NCBI RefSeq assembly: GCF_947492365.1
Contig: NZ_CANLMB010000001.1
Location: 1,540,874 to 1,604,873, forward strand
Reading direction: 5' to 3'
DNA: 64,000 nt
From: an uncultured Erythrobacter sp.
GTDB lineage: Bacteria > Pseudomonadota > Alphaproteobacteria > Sphingomonadales > Sphingomonadaceae
The position numbers were made by a program, and so were the translations under genes. Below, piece by piece: positions 8,138 through 16,041 of this stretch. Numbering within the stretch: position 1 is the stretch's first letter; each line of letters opens with the position of its first letter. The notes beneath the pieces are model-generated. The model ran no database searches and was not told the DNA's origin. It saw only the letters and a program-made list of their open reading frames with translations.

Positions 8138-9673
8138 TTAGCTGATGTTTGAATCAGGGAAGCTCGCCTTGCGGGTTTCCATGAACTCGACCAGTCGCGC
8201 GTCGATCTCCGGGTCAAGCTCGGGCGCGACATAGCCCGCCAGCAGCTGCTTGTAGAGCTTTTCCGCGCGCTCTTCGGCACTCGTCGAACCATCCTCGATC
8301 CACTGCTCGTAGCTGTTATTGTCGGCAATGGTCGAACGGTAGAACGCGCTTTTGAAGTTTGCCTGCGTGTGGCTGCAACCAAGGAAATGTTGGCCCGGGC
8401 CGACTTCGCGCAGCGCGTCCATCGCCTGCCCGTTTTCGCTCATATCCACGCCCTTAGCATAGACCGCCATCATCGCCGCCTGATCGCAGTCCATGACGAA
8501 TTTCTCGTAACCCATGGCAAGCCCGCCTTCGAGCCAGCCGGCGGTATGGAGCATGAAGTTTACCCCTGCGAGCAGGCCCTGTTGCAATGTGTTTGCCGCT
8601 TCATAAGCGGCCTGCGCGTCGGGGACTTTGGAAGCGGTGAAGCCGCCTGCGCTACGGAACGGCACGCCGAGCCTCCGCGCGAGTGCTGCGCCGGTGTTGA
8701 TCACCAGTGAGGCTTCGGGTGAGCCAAAGGTTGGTGCACCCGACTGCATCGACATCGAGCTGACGAAATTGCCGTAGATCACCGGCGATCCGGGTCGCAC
8801 GAGCTGGGCAAGCGACATGCCGACCATGCCTTCGGCCAGCGACTGCGCCGCGACCGCCGCCACCGTCACTGGCGACATTGCGCCTGCGACGATGAAAGGA
8901 CTGACCATCACCGCCTGATTGTGCCGGGCATAGACTTTGAGCGAGCCGAGCATGGTGTCGTCAAAGGTCATGGGCGAATTGGCGTTGATCAGGTTGATCA
9001 GCACGCAATTGTTTTCGACGAAGTCGTCGCCGAATACGATCTTGGCCATGGCGACCGAATCCTCGGCGCGTTCGGGGTGCGTGACCGAACCCATGAACGC
9101 CTTGTCGCTATATTTGATGTGGCTGTAGACCATGTCGAAATGGCGCTTGTTCACCGGCAGGTCGACCGGTTCACAGATCGTGCCGCCCGAATGGTGCAGG
9201 CTGTCGGCCATGTAAGCGAGCTTCACGAAATTGCGGAAGTCCTCGATCGTTGCATAGCGGCGGCCCTCTTCACGCGAATAGACGAAGGGGGAGCCGTAGG
9301 CCGGAACCAGCACGGTGTTGTTGCCGCCGATCTCGACATTGTTGGCCGGGTTGCGCGCGAACTGGGTAAACTGGCGCGGTGCGGTGGCCTGGATCAGCTC
9401 GCGGCACATACCGCGCGGGAAGCGAACCCGCTCGCCATCGGCAGTGGCACCTGCCTTGACGAATATCTCGATTGTTTCAGGATCGTCCTTGATGTCGATC
9501 CCGATCTCTTCGAGGATTGTCTCGGCATTGGCTTCGATAGTCGCAAGGTCGGCATCGCCGAGCACCTCGTAAGGCGGAATATTGCGCTTGATATAGGGTG
9601 CGCGCGGCTGTGCTTCGGCAGCATTGGCTGCGGCGCGGCCACGACGGCCTCCGGAACGTCCTTCTCTCGGCAT
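8138..9673 (-). CDS. MttB-family (non-pyrrolysine) amine:corrinoid methyltransferase, MtgB-like
   Basis: A 511-residue member of the trimethylamine methyltransferase superfamily. It should move a methyl group from a quaternary amine, most likely glycine betaine, to the Co(I) corrinoid protein encoded at 15177. The frame is continuous with no internal amber codon, so it is the non-pyrrolysine type. Conserved stretches include VKLAYMADSLHHSGGTICEP, QLVRPGSPVIYGNF and SGAPTFGSPEASLV. The first 20 residues are Arg/Gly/Ala-rich (MPREGRSGGRRGR). ATG at 9673 has AGGAAGG seven bases upstream; a TTG at 9679 would be too close to it. It is the last gene of the leftward corrinoid operon. Proline betaine or another betaine is possible. 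Confidence 0.88.
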   Translation of the reverse strand: MPREGRSGGRRGRAAANAAEAQPRAPYIKRNIPPYEVLGDADLATIEANAETILEEIGIDIKDDPETIEIFVKAGATADGERVRFPRGMCRELIQATAPRQFTQFARNPANNVEIGGNNTVLVPAYGSPFVYSREEGRRYATIEDFRNFVKLAYMADSLHHSGGTICEPVDLPVNKRHFDMVYSHIKYSDKAFMGSVTHPERAEDSVAMAKIVFGDDFVENNCVLINLINANSPMTFDDTMLGSLKVYARHNQAVMVSPFIVAGAMSPVTVAAVAAQSLAEGMVGMSLAQLVRPGSPVIYGNFVSSMSMQSGAPTFGSPEASLVINTGAALARRLGVPFRSAGGFTASKVPDAQAAYEAANTLQQGLLAGVNFMLHTAGWLEGGLAMGYEKFVMDCDQAAMMAVYAKGVDMSENGQAMDALREVGPGQHFLGCSHTQANFKSAFYRSTIADNNSYEQWIEDGSTSAEERAEKLYKQLLAGYVAPELDPEIDARLVEFMETRKASFPDSNIS

Positions 9674-9685
9674 ACTCAATCCTTC

Positions 9686-11638
9686 CTATGCTGTCCTGTC
9701 GCGCGAGCGGCGCCGGCGGCCCCGCCCCTGCTTGTTTTCATCGTTCGTCTGGGGCGCAGTGGGAAATGCCATCGCCTCGACGAAGTAATCCTGGAATTTG
9801 GGTTCGGTCGCGGTTTCGACTTTTTCGATCTTGCGCACCGCTTCGACCAGTTTGCGCTGTTCGGCGCGGTTGAACATCGCCATTGCGGCGCCCATCCCCG
9901 CCGCGTTGCCGATCGAACTGATCTGCGCTGCCTCCGCTCCCGGTATGATCCCGATCCGCGCGACGTAGTCTGCGTCGAGATGATTGCCGAACGCGCCTGC
10001 GAGCAGCACTTCGTCGAAAGTTTCGCAGCCAAGGTGGTCGGTGAGAAGCCGCACGCCCGCAGCCAGCGCCGCTTTCGCCAGTTGCACGCTGCGAATATCG
10101 GTCTGTTTGACCCAGATTTGCGCGCCGGGTTGGTCCACCAGCAGGAACTTCCAGCTGTTCCCGTCAGCGACAAAGCGCGCCGGACAGGCCTGGGGCCGGA
10201 ACAAGCCTCCGCGATCGATAAAGCCTGCATCCGCAAGCTCGACCATGACCTCGAATATGCCCGATCCGCAAATGCCGCTGATCCGGTGCGGGAGGACTGA
10301 GCCGTCGCTGTCCGACAGCCACTCGCCGTGTCCTATAATTCGGACCTTGCTTGCGCCTGTTGCCGGATCGATCCGCACGCGCTCGATCGCACCCTTGCTG
10401 GCCCGCACGCCTGCGCTGATTTCCGCGCCTTCGAAGGCAGGACCCGTAGGCGATGAAGCAGCGGCTACCTTGCCTCCATGGCTCAGCACAATCTCGGCAT
10501 TGGTGCCGATATCGACCAGCAAGACGCTGCGTCCGTCCATTCTGTCGATCTGGGTGAGATAAGCGCCGGTCGTATCCGCGCCCACATGGCCGCCGACCAG
10601 CGGCAACATAGTCACCCGCGCGCTTTCCGAGATTCCCAGATCAAGCAATCGGGCGGGAATTTCGAAAAGCTCCTTCACCGCCAGCGTAAATGGCGCCTGC
10701 CCCAATTCGACCGGCGATATGCCGAGGAAGAGGTGATGCATGATCGGGTTGCCGACCGCCACAATCTCGAGAATCTGGTTGTGCCCCAGATTGAGCGTCG
10801 CGCGTGCCTGTTCCAGCATGGCCGCGATCTGTTCGCGCACCGCTTTGGTCAGTTTTTCCTCACCGCCCTTGTTGAGCATGCAATAGGACACCCGGCTCAT
10901 CAGATCTTCGCCAAACCGGATTTGCGGGTTCATTGCAGAGGCTTCGTAGGCCAGCTCGCCCTGTGAAAGATCGTAGAGATAGAGCGCGATGGAGGTCGAG
11001 CCGATGTCGATGGCCGCCCCGTAAACGTGGAACATTTCCGGCGGCCAGACATCGATAACCTGGTGATCGTCGCGGACCACGGCAATCAAGCGCCGGTCAT
11101 TCTTCGCCAGGATCGGCTGGAGTTTCACGAGCGCGCGATGCTTTGGCGAGGCTTCAATTCCAAACTGGCGCAGGGCAGCCGAAAGAGCCTCCGCGTCGGA
11201 AGGATTGTCGTCCAGCCCTTGCTGCGGCAGTTCGAGCATGTGGAGCGTCACCGCCGGGTCCAGCTCTGTCAGGAAGGCAACCGAAGCCTTGGAAATGCTA
11301 GTGTCGTATTCGCGCGCATCAGCGGGCACATCGACCACTACATCGCCCTGCACCTTCGCCCGGCAGGCAAGGCGGCGGCCTGCTTGCAAGCGCCCTTTGT
11401 CGACGCCCCGCTGTTCGCTTTCGGTCCAATCCGACAGCGCATTTTCGCCCACCGTAACGCCGTATTTGGCGTGATTGCCGGGCTCGACCTCAACCTGACA
11501 GCGATTGCACATGCCCTTGCCGCCGCAAATCGACTGCAAGTCAACTCCAGCCGCCAGCGCAACGTCATAGACGGTCTGTTCGCCGTCCGCTGTCGCGCGG
11601 ATGCCCGAAGGGGTAAAGATGACCTTGTGTTCAGTCAT
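9686..11638 (-). CDS. RACo/RamA-like corrinoid reductive activator ([2Fe-2S] plus ASKHA ATPase, DUF4445)
   Basis: A 650-residue protein that should reactivate the oxidised Co(II) corrinoid protein in an ATP-dependent way. The N-terminus is a plant-type [2Fe-2S] domain with C38, C44 and C47 (CGGKGMCNRC) and C92 (RRLACRA). The rest is the ASKHA actin-like domain, with YGAAIDIGSTSIALYL, LLVDIGTNAEIVLSHGG and SSPTGPAFEGAEISAG. The C-terminus ends in a basic Gly/Arg tail (QGRGRRRRSRDRTA). The start is MTEHKVIF, just after the GFA gene. An activator of this kind makes sense in an aerobe, where Co(I) is easily oxidised. It lies 12 bases upstream of the MttB-like start. Confidence 0.9.
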   Translation of the reverse strand: MTEHKVIFTPSGIRATADGEQTVYDVALAAGVDLQSICGGKGMCNRCQVEVEPGNHAKYGVTVGENALSDWTESEQRGVDKGRLQAGRRLACRAKVQGDVVVDVPADAREYDTSISKASVAFLTELDPAVTLHMLELPQQGLDDNPSDAEALSAALRQFGIEASPKHRALVKLQPILAKNDRRLIAVVRDDHQVIDVWPPEMFHVYGAAIDIGSTSIALYLYDLSQGELAYEASAMNPQIRFGEDLMSRVSYCMLNKGGEEKLTKAVREQIAAMLEQARATLNLGHNQILEIVAVGNPIMHHLFLGISPVELGQAPFTLAVKELFEIPARLLDLGISESARVTMLPLVGGHVGADTTGAYLTQIDRMDGRSVLLVDIGTNAEIVLSHGGKVAAASSPTGPAFEGAEISAGVRASKGAIERVRIDPATGASKVRIIGHGEWLSDSDGSVLPHRISGICGSGIFEVMVELADAGFIDRGGLFRPQACPARFVADGNSWKFLLVDQPGAQIWVKQTDIRSVQLAKAALAAGVRLLTDHLGCETFDEVLLAGAFGNHLDADYVARIGIIPGAEAAQISSIGNAAGMGAAMAMFNRAEQRKLVEAVRKIEKVETATEPKFQDYFVEAMAFPTAPQTNDENKQGRGRRRRSRDRTA

Positions 11639-11645
11639 ATTCGTC

Positions 11646-12035
11646 TCAGACCCCGCCCTCCGGCTCAGCTGGCGATTGCGGCAGTCCGTCGCTGATCGCG
11701 TAATAAGAACCCTTTTCGCCGGTGAAGATATGGCCGGGCACCGCAATGCCATCAGTGTCATCAAGGCTGCCCGCTACCACGCTGATCGTCGCGCTTCCCG
11801 GCTGCCGCCAGAATAACGGGCTACCGCATTGGCGGCAGCGAGCGATCTCGGACGTGCCGGAATGCGCAGACCATGAAATAAACCCGTCCCATTCGAGATC
11901 GTCTTTCTCGGTCCGGCACGCGGCCATAAAATGCCCGGTGGCATAGCGGCACTGCCGGCAATGGCAGTACCAGATGTCGCGCAGCCCTTTTGCGCGGTAG
12001 GTCACGCTACCGCAAAGGCACTGCCCGGATCGCAT
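11646..12035 (-). CDS. GFA/CENP-V family zinc protein
   Basis: A 129-residue protein with the GFA (Mss4-like) cysteine pattern: CLCGSVTY near the start, YCHCRQCRYATG around residues 26-37, and CRQCGSPLF in the middle. These would bind zinc. Members are often annotated as glutathione-dependent formaldehyde-activating enzymes, but that activity is unproven for most of them. Here it lies inside the corrinoid operon between the methyl-THF methyltransferase (one base away) and the activator. A role with formaldehyde or a one-carbon side product is tempting but inferred. ATG at 12035 directly follows the stop of the upstream gene. Confidence 0.8.
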   Translation of the reverse strand: MRSGQCLCGSVTYRAKGLRDIWYCHCRQCRYATGHFMAACRTEKDDLEWDGFISWSAHSGTSEIARCRQCGSPLFWRQPGSATISVVAGSLDDTDGIAVPGHIFTGEKGSYYAISDGLPQSPAEPEGGV

Positions 12036-12036
12036 A

Positions 12037-12942
12037 TCAGCCACGACGTCTGCGGCTGCCACGGCGTCCACCGCGGCCTCCACCCTCACCCTCGGCAGGG
12101 GGCTCGCGATAGGTCTTGATCCAGTTCGCGCAATTGGGGTCGTTCCCGTTGAGCACATCCGCAGCCTTGATCGCCGGAACCAACCCGTCATGCAGCGGAT
12201 TGAGGATTGCGCTGGTCATACCTGCGACTTGCAGCATAGGCAGGAAACTGTTGTTGATAGCGTGGCGGTTGGGCAGGCCGAAACCGATATTCGATGCGCC
12301 GCAGGTGGTGTTTACACCCAGCTCCTCACGCAACCGGCGGATCAGGCGAAACACGTCCTTGCCCGCCGAATTGATCGCACCAATCGGCATAACCAGCGGA
12401 TCGACCACCACGTCCTCGGGCTTGATCCCGTGATCCTGCGCGCGCTCCACGATCAGCTTGGCAATCAAAAAACGTTCGTCGGGGTCTTCGGAGATGCCCG
12501 TCTCGTCATTCGAGATCGCGACGACCGCGGCGTCGTATTTCTTTACCAGCGGCAGCACCCGCTCCATCACTTCGCTTTCGGCGGTCGTGGAATTGACCAA
12601 AGCGCGCCCCTGATAGACCGAAAGGCCGGACTCGAGCGCCTCGATGATCGAGCTGTCGATGCATAGCGGCACATCGGTGATCGACTGTACGAGCTGGATC
12701 ACCTCTGCGAGAATCTTGGGTTCGTCAGCCAGCGGAATACCCGCATTGACGTCGAGCATCTGTGCGCCTGCCTCAACCTGCGCCAAAGCGTCGGCCTGAA
12801 CGCGCGAATAGTCGCCTTCTTTCATCTCGGCAGCGAGCAGTTTGCGCCCTGTGGGATTGATCCGCTCGCCAATCATTACGAAGGGCTGGTCAAAGCCGAT
12901 CACGACTTCCTTTGATGCGGAACTGAGTACGGTGCGTGACAT
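12037..12942 (-). CDS. Methyltetrahydrofolate:corrinoid methyltransferase (MtrH/MeTr-like, pterin-binding)
   Basis: A 301-residue pterin-binding TIM barrel of the MetH/AcsE/MtgA type. It should take the methyl group from methyl-Co(III) corrinoid protein to tetrahydrofolate, giving 5-methyl-THF. Motifs are MIGERINPTGRK, MLDVNAGIPL, VPLCIDSS and CGASNIGFGLPNR, all typical of the folate-binding site. The last 20 or so residues form a Gly/Arg-rich basic tail (GEGGGRGGRRGSRRRRG) not needed for the barrel. It lies 13 bases after MetF in a tight operon, so the methyl-THF made here can go directly to the reductase pair for oxidation. Confidence 0.9.
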   Translation of the reverse strand: MSRTVLSSASKEVVIGFDQPFVMIGERINPTGRKLLAAEMKEGDYSRVQADALAQVEAGAQMLDVNAGIPLADEPKILAEVIQLVQSITDVPLCIDSSIIEALESGLSVYQGRALVNSTTAESEVMERVLPLVKKYDAAVVAISNDETGISEDPDERFLIAKLIVERAQDHGIKPEDVVVDPLVMPIGAINSAGKDVFRLIRRLREELGVNTTCGASNIGFGLPNRHAINNSFLPMLQVAGMTSAILNPLHDGLVPAIKAADVLNGNDPNCANWIKTYREPPAEGEGGGRGGRRGSRRRRG

Positions 12943-12955
12943 GCGGGTATAATCC

Positions 12956-14011
12956 TTAAACTTGAGCCGCCTGGAATTGATGTTCGATATTGGTGTGCAG
13001 CGCTTCTTCCGCGCGGGCGAGGCCCCAGGGTTTACGGCCTCCCAACACGCCGGAACGGGTGACGATCTCGCCCACGAACTGCTCTTGCTTGTAAGCCATC
13101 AGGTGGATGCCGCTGATCCCCTCGATCTCGGCGAGCTGCTGCATCAGTTCGATAGCGATGACCCGGCCTTCCTCACGCGGTTTCTCCGCCTGTTCGAGGC
13201 GGCGGACGACGTGATCGGGAATATGGACACCAGGGATTGCGCTGCGCAGCCACATTGCCGTCTTTGCGCTGGCGAGGACCCCTACGCCCATGAGCACAAA
13301 ACACTTCTCTGCAAGCCCCCGGTCGACCGATCGCGCCATGAAATCGCGCGCCATTTCAACGTCAAAGCAATATTGGGACTGCACAAATTGCGCACCTGCG
13401 GCGACCTTCTTCGCAAACTGATCGACCCGGTTGGCAATCGGCGGAGCAAAGGGATTGATCGACGCGCCAAGGAACATGCGCGGCCCTTCGTCGAGCTTTC
13501 GGCCTGAGAGAAAGCGCTCCTCATCGCGCAAGGTCCGGATCGTCTGCAGCAGTGATACGCTGTCGAGGTCGAACACCGGCTTCGCCTCAGGATGATCGCC
13601 AACGCTGACATCATCGCCAGAAAGACACAGAGCCGTACACACACCAAGTGCAGCCGCACCCAACACGTCACCCTGCATCGCGATCCGGTTGCGGTCGCGG
13701 CACGACAATTGGATGATCGGCGAGTAACCGACGCGCGTCAGCAGCGCGCAGACGCCCAGGCTCGACATGTGACAGTTAGCGCCTGACCCATCGGTCGCGT
13801 TGATCGCATCGACATAGCCGTCAAACTGCGCCGCGCGGTTCAGCACCTCGTCCGGGTCCGCGCTGTCGGGCGGTGCAATTTCGGAAGTGATTGCGAACTG
13901 GCCCGCACGCAGCACACGCTCGAAACGTCCGTGCGAAGAATGCCCTTCTCGCATCGACAAGGGATCGCCCGGATTCGCGCCATATTCGTCGAAGGCAAAA
14001 TCTTCACTCAT
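12956..14011 (-). CDS. metF: Methylenetetrahydrofolate reductase, MetF family (probably run in the oxidative direction)
   Basis: A 351-residue FAD-dependent MTHFR-family barrel. It has FAITSEIAPPDSADPDEVL near the N-terminus (catalytic Glu region), DAINATDGSGANCHMS, LSCRDRNRIAMQGD and AAGAQFVQSQYCFD. In this operon it most likely oxidises 5-methyl-THF, formed by the corrinoid methyltransferase, to methylene-THF, so that betaine methyl groups can be used for serine or oxidised to formate. It overlaps the MetV-like gene by eight bases, which points to a MetF-MetV complex as in acetogens. A biosynthetic role in methionine synthesis cannot be excluded, but no metE or metH is nearby. Confidence 0.9.
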   Translation of the reverse strand: MSEDFAFDEYGANPGDPLSMREGHSSHGRFERVLRAGQFAITSEIAPPDSADPDEVLNRAAQFDGYVDAINATDGSGANCHMSSLGVCALLTRVGYSPIIQLSCRDRNRIAMQGDVLGAAALGVCTALCLSGDDVSVGDHPEAKPVFDLDSVSLLQTIRTLRDEERFLSGRKLDEGPRMFLGASINPFAPPIANRVDQFAKKVAAGAQFVQSQYCFDVEMARDFMARSVDRGLAEKCFVLMGVGVLASAKTAMWLRSAIPGVHIPDHVVRRLEQAEKPREEGRVIAIELMQQLAEIEGISGIHLMAYKQEQFVGEIVTRSGVLGGRKPWGLARAEEALHTNIEHQFQAAQV

Positions 14012-14447
14012 CGCGCGCCAGCTTTAGCCAGGACGATTTGCCTTTGTTTCGCTGATCAACTGCGAATTGCAGCTCGTGGATCGCCGCGTTGCCTTCCTGC
14101 ATCCGGCTCGCGCCGTCCCACGCCGCGTGCCAGACGCAGCGCATCTCGGGCTTGACCTCGCACATGCCGTTCTCACGCACACCACCGCACGGACCGTTAC
14201 GGATCGTCTTGGGGCAATTCATCGGGCAGGACATGCCGGTGCTCGACAGCACGCAATTGCCGCACATCTTGCAATCGAAGAAGAACTCCTTGCCGGCCCG
14301 CTCAACCGCGGTGATCGGGCGATCAAGACTGCGTCCGAACACTTTAGTGACGCCGCGAAGCAACGACACAATCGCCGGATTGACCGCGTTATAGACGCGC
14401 TCCATCCCGCGCGAATGGCGCACAGACCATAGGCGGACGCTATACAT
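14004..14447 (-). CDS. MetV-like protein (MTHFR C-terminal domain family, Cys-rich)
   Basis: A 147-residue protein of the family annotated as methylenetetrahydrofolate reductase C-terminal domain. It has eight clustered cysteines at about residues 59, 62, 65, 74, 78, 87, 96 and 104 (CKMCGNC, CPMNCPK, GPCGG). MetV of acetogens carries iron-sulfur and zinc sites and supports MetF. Overlap with MetF (eight bases downstream) and DUF1638 (eight bases upstream) shows tight coupling. At 147 residues it is shorter than typical MetV. It probably connects MetF to an electron carrier other than NAD(P)H; that is inferred from family knowledge. An upstream start at 14513 would lie deep inside DUF1638. Confidence 0.78.
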   Translation of the reverse strand: MYSVRLWSVRHSRGMERVYNAVNPAIVSLLRGVTKVFGRSLDRPITAVERAGKEFFFDCKMCGNCVLSSTGMSCPMNCPKTIRNGPCGGVRENGMCEVKPEMRCVWHAAWDGASRMQEGNAAIHELQFAVDQRNKGKSSWLKLARDE

Positions 14448-15177
14448 TCGCCTGAGCTCGGGGAGCGCCCGCCGTCGCAGCGATGGCAGAAGCCAGATCG
14501 CCATATCCGACATCGCGGAACTTATAATTCAAACCCAGCCGTTCGGCCGCTTCCTGCGCCTTGATGCGCAGCAAGGGCGTGTCGGTCTGCGCGAGATAAA
14601 CGAGGTCGCGGTAATTGCCGAAGAGAGCCTCCAGCATCTCGGGATGCCGGTCGAGCGCCAGCCCTTCCCAGATCAACCGGTCGAAGTGTTTGACAAGGAA
14701 GTCGGTGACGAAAAAGCTCCCGACTTCAGCCTCGGTGATCTCCTCGAAGATCGGGTTGGTGGCATAGAATGCGTAGCAATGAGCATGCGGCAGACGCTCT
14801 GCATCGTGGCGCTCAAGCACGGCATCGAGCGCGCCGCCCGTGCCGCAATCGCCATAGCCGATCAGCACCTGCGAGTATTTCTCGCGATGAGCTGTCAGAT
14901 ATTCGTCAACGCGCGGCGCGATTTGGGCGGGACGATTGTGCAATTCAGCCGGAAGGCAGTGCAAGACCAGCGCGTTCTCTTCTATCCCGAGCTGGTCGCG
15001 CAGCGCGATGACCTCGCTCGCAAGAGCACCGCATGCCAGGATCAGTGCCGGGCCATCCGGGTTGCGCGTTGTCCGCGTCAAGCCAGTCCCGACCGCCCCT
15101 GCCTCACCTTGTGGCTTGGCACGCCGGGCCAGTCGTGACCGCCGTCCGCCCGACCGGCGAGCGGCACCGCCAACCAT
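14440..15177 (-). CDS. DUF1638 protein with Arg-rich N-terminus
   Basis: A 245-residue DUF1638 protein of unknown biochemical role. Family members commonly sit beside corrinoid methyltransferases and MtrH-like genes, as here. The conserved cysteines lie in LILACGALASEV, VLHCLPAELHNRP and IGYGDCGTGGALD. The pattern suggests metal or corrinoid handling, but no activity can be named. The first 26 residues are a basic Gly/Arg-rich extension (MVGGAARRSGGRRSRLARRA) before the conserved domain. Its ATG overlaps the stop of the corrinoid gene (TGATG), so it is co-translated directly after the cobalamin carrier. Confidence 0.8.
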   Translation of the reverse strand: MVGGAARRSGGRRSRLARRAKPQGEAGAVGTGLTRTTRNPDGPALILACGALASEVIALRDQLGIEENALVLHCLPAELHNRPAQIAPRVDEYLTAHREKYSQVLIGYGDCGTGGALDAVLERHDAERLPHAHCYAFYATNPIFEEITEAEVGSFFVTDFLVKHFDRLIWEGLALDRHPEMLEALFGNYRDLVYLAQTDTPLLRIKAQEAAERLGLNYKFRDVGYGDLASAIAATAGAPRAQANV

Positions 15178-15866
15178 CAGTGGTTCTGCCCGACCAGAGC
15201 GCGCGCAAGCTCGGCGCTCATCGCTGCATCACGCCCATATTGAGTCGCACCGATCGCATCCGCGAATTCCTGGTTCAGCGGCGCACCGCCAACCATGACC
15301 GGCAGCTCTTTCATGATCCCGCGCTTGTCGAGCTCTTCGATCACCACACCCATATACGGCATCGTAGTGGTCAGAAGCGCCGACATGCCAAGAACCGCAG
15401 GCTCATGCTCGTCGATTGCAGCGAGATAGTTCTCAACCGGATTGTTGATGCCAAGGTCGATGACTTCGAACCCGGCCCCTTCAAGCATCATGCCGACAAG
15501 GTTCTTGCCAATGTCGTGAATGTCACCCTTGACCGTGCCGATGACATATTTGCCGAGGCTCGCCTTGTTCTCGCTGGTGGCGAGAATCGGGCGGAGCAGT
15601 TCCATGCCGGACTTCATCGCGCCTGCACATTGAAGGACTTCGGGCACGAACAGGATGCCATCGCGGAAATCGACCCCGACGATCCGCATGCCTTCAACCA
15701 GCGCATCGCTGAGCACTTCGTTTGCATCCCACCCACGATCGAGCAGGATCTTCGTGCCTTCGTGCACTTCGTCGGCTAGCCCGTCGTAAAGGTCGTCTTT
15801 CATCTGTTCGACGAGATCATCGTCATTCAGATCGCGCAGGATAATGTCTTCAGAATCATCACTCAT
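15177..15866 (-). CDS. Cobalamin-binding corrinoid methyltransferase protein (MtgC/MttC-like)
   Basis: A 229-residue corrinoid shuttle protein with an N-terminal four-helix cap and a C-terminal Rossmann B12 domain. The lower-ligand motif D115-x-H117-x-x-G120 is in GTVKGDIHDIGKNLV, and MVGGAPLNQEFADAIGA is the conserved C-terminal nucleotide-loop contact. It would accept methyl from the substrate through the MttB-like enzyme and donate it to tetrahydrofolate through the MtrH-like enzyme. ATG at 15866 has GAGAGG nine bases upstream, whereas the ATG at 15875 touches that site. It is the first gene of the leftward operon, facing the GlxA-type regulator across 175 bases. Confidence 0.93.
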   Translation of the reverse strand: MSDDSEDIILRDLNDDDLVEQMKDDLYDGLADEVHEGTKILLDRGWDANEVLSDALVEGMRIVGVDFRDGILFVPEVLQCAGAMKSGMELLRPILATSENKASLGKYVIGTVKGDIHDIGKNLVGMMLEGAGFEVIDLGINNPVENYLAAIDEHEPAVLGMSALLTTTMPYMGVVIEELDKRGIMKELPVMVGGAPLNQEFADAIGATQYGRDAAMSAELARALVGQNH

Positions 15867-15971
15867 GGGTTGCATCCTCTCCCGTGCGACCGAGACGGCA
15901 ATGTGTCGCCCGGCAACCCTTCTCCCGAGGGTTGAATCAAAATGCGTCTCAGTGCGAATTCTGTCTATTCC

Positions 15972-16003
15972 GGATGCGACATCCGATGCTATAAATGCGA
16001 CAT
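15972..16003. promoter_or_regulatory. Candidate operator: paired ATGCGACAT boxes
   Basis: In the 175-base divergent gap 15867-16041, the word ATGCGACAT occurs at 15974-15982 and again at 15995-16003, a 21-base spacing or two helical turns. The first copy is inside a perfect dyad GGATG-CGA-CATCC (15972-15984). Further TGCG cores lie at 15943 and 15953. Same-face repeats suit an AraC-type dimer, so the adjacent GlxA-family regulator is the natural candidate. Confidence 0.5.
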
Positions 16004-16041
16004 TATCGCCGCCCAATTGCTGGTGCGGACTGGAGGCTCGA

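Noticed and set aside
8138..9673. Pyrrolysine-dependent trimethylamine methyltransferase
   Set aside because: The frame has no internal TAG codon and no pyl genes are nearby, so it belongs to the non-pyrrolysine branch.
8921..11695. Long rightward frames of 459, 162 and 222 residues opposite the MttB-like and activator genes
   Set aside because: The opposite strand has complete, motif-bearing genes; these translations have no recognisable domain and are typical high-GC shadows.
15867..16041. Cobalamin riboswitch before the corrinoid operon
   Set aside because: The 175-base gap is too short for a leader of that type and shows operator-like repeats instead of the conserved B12-box pattern.
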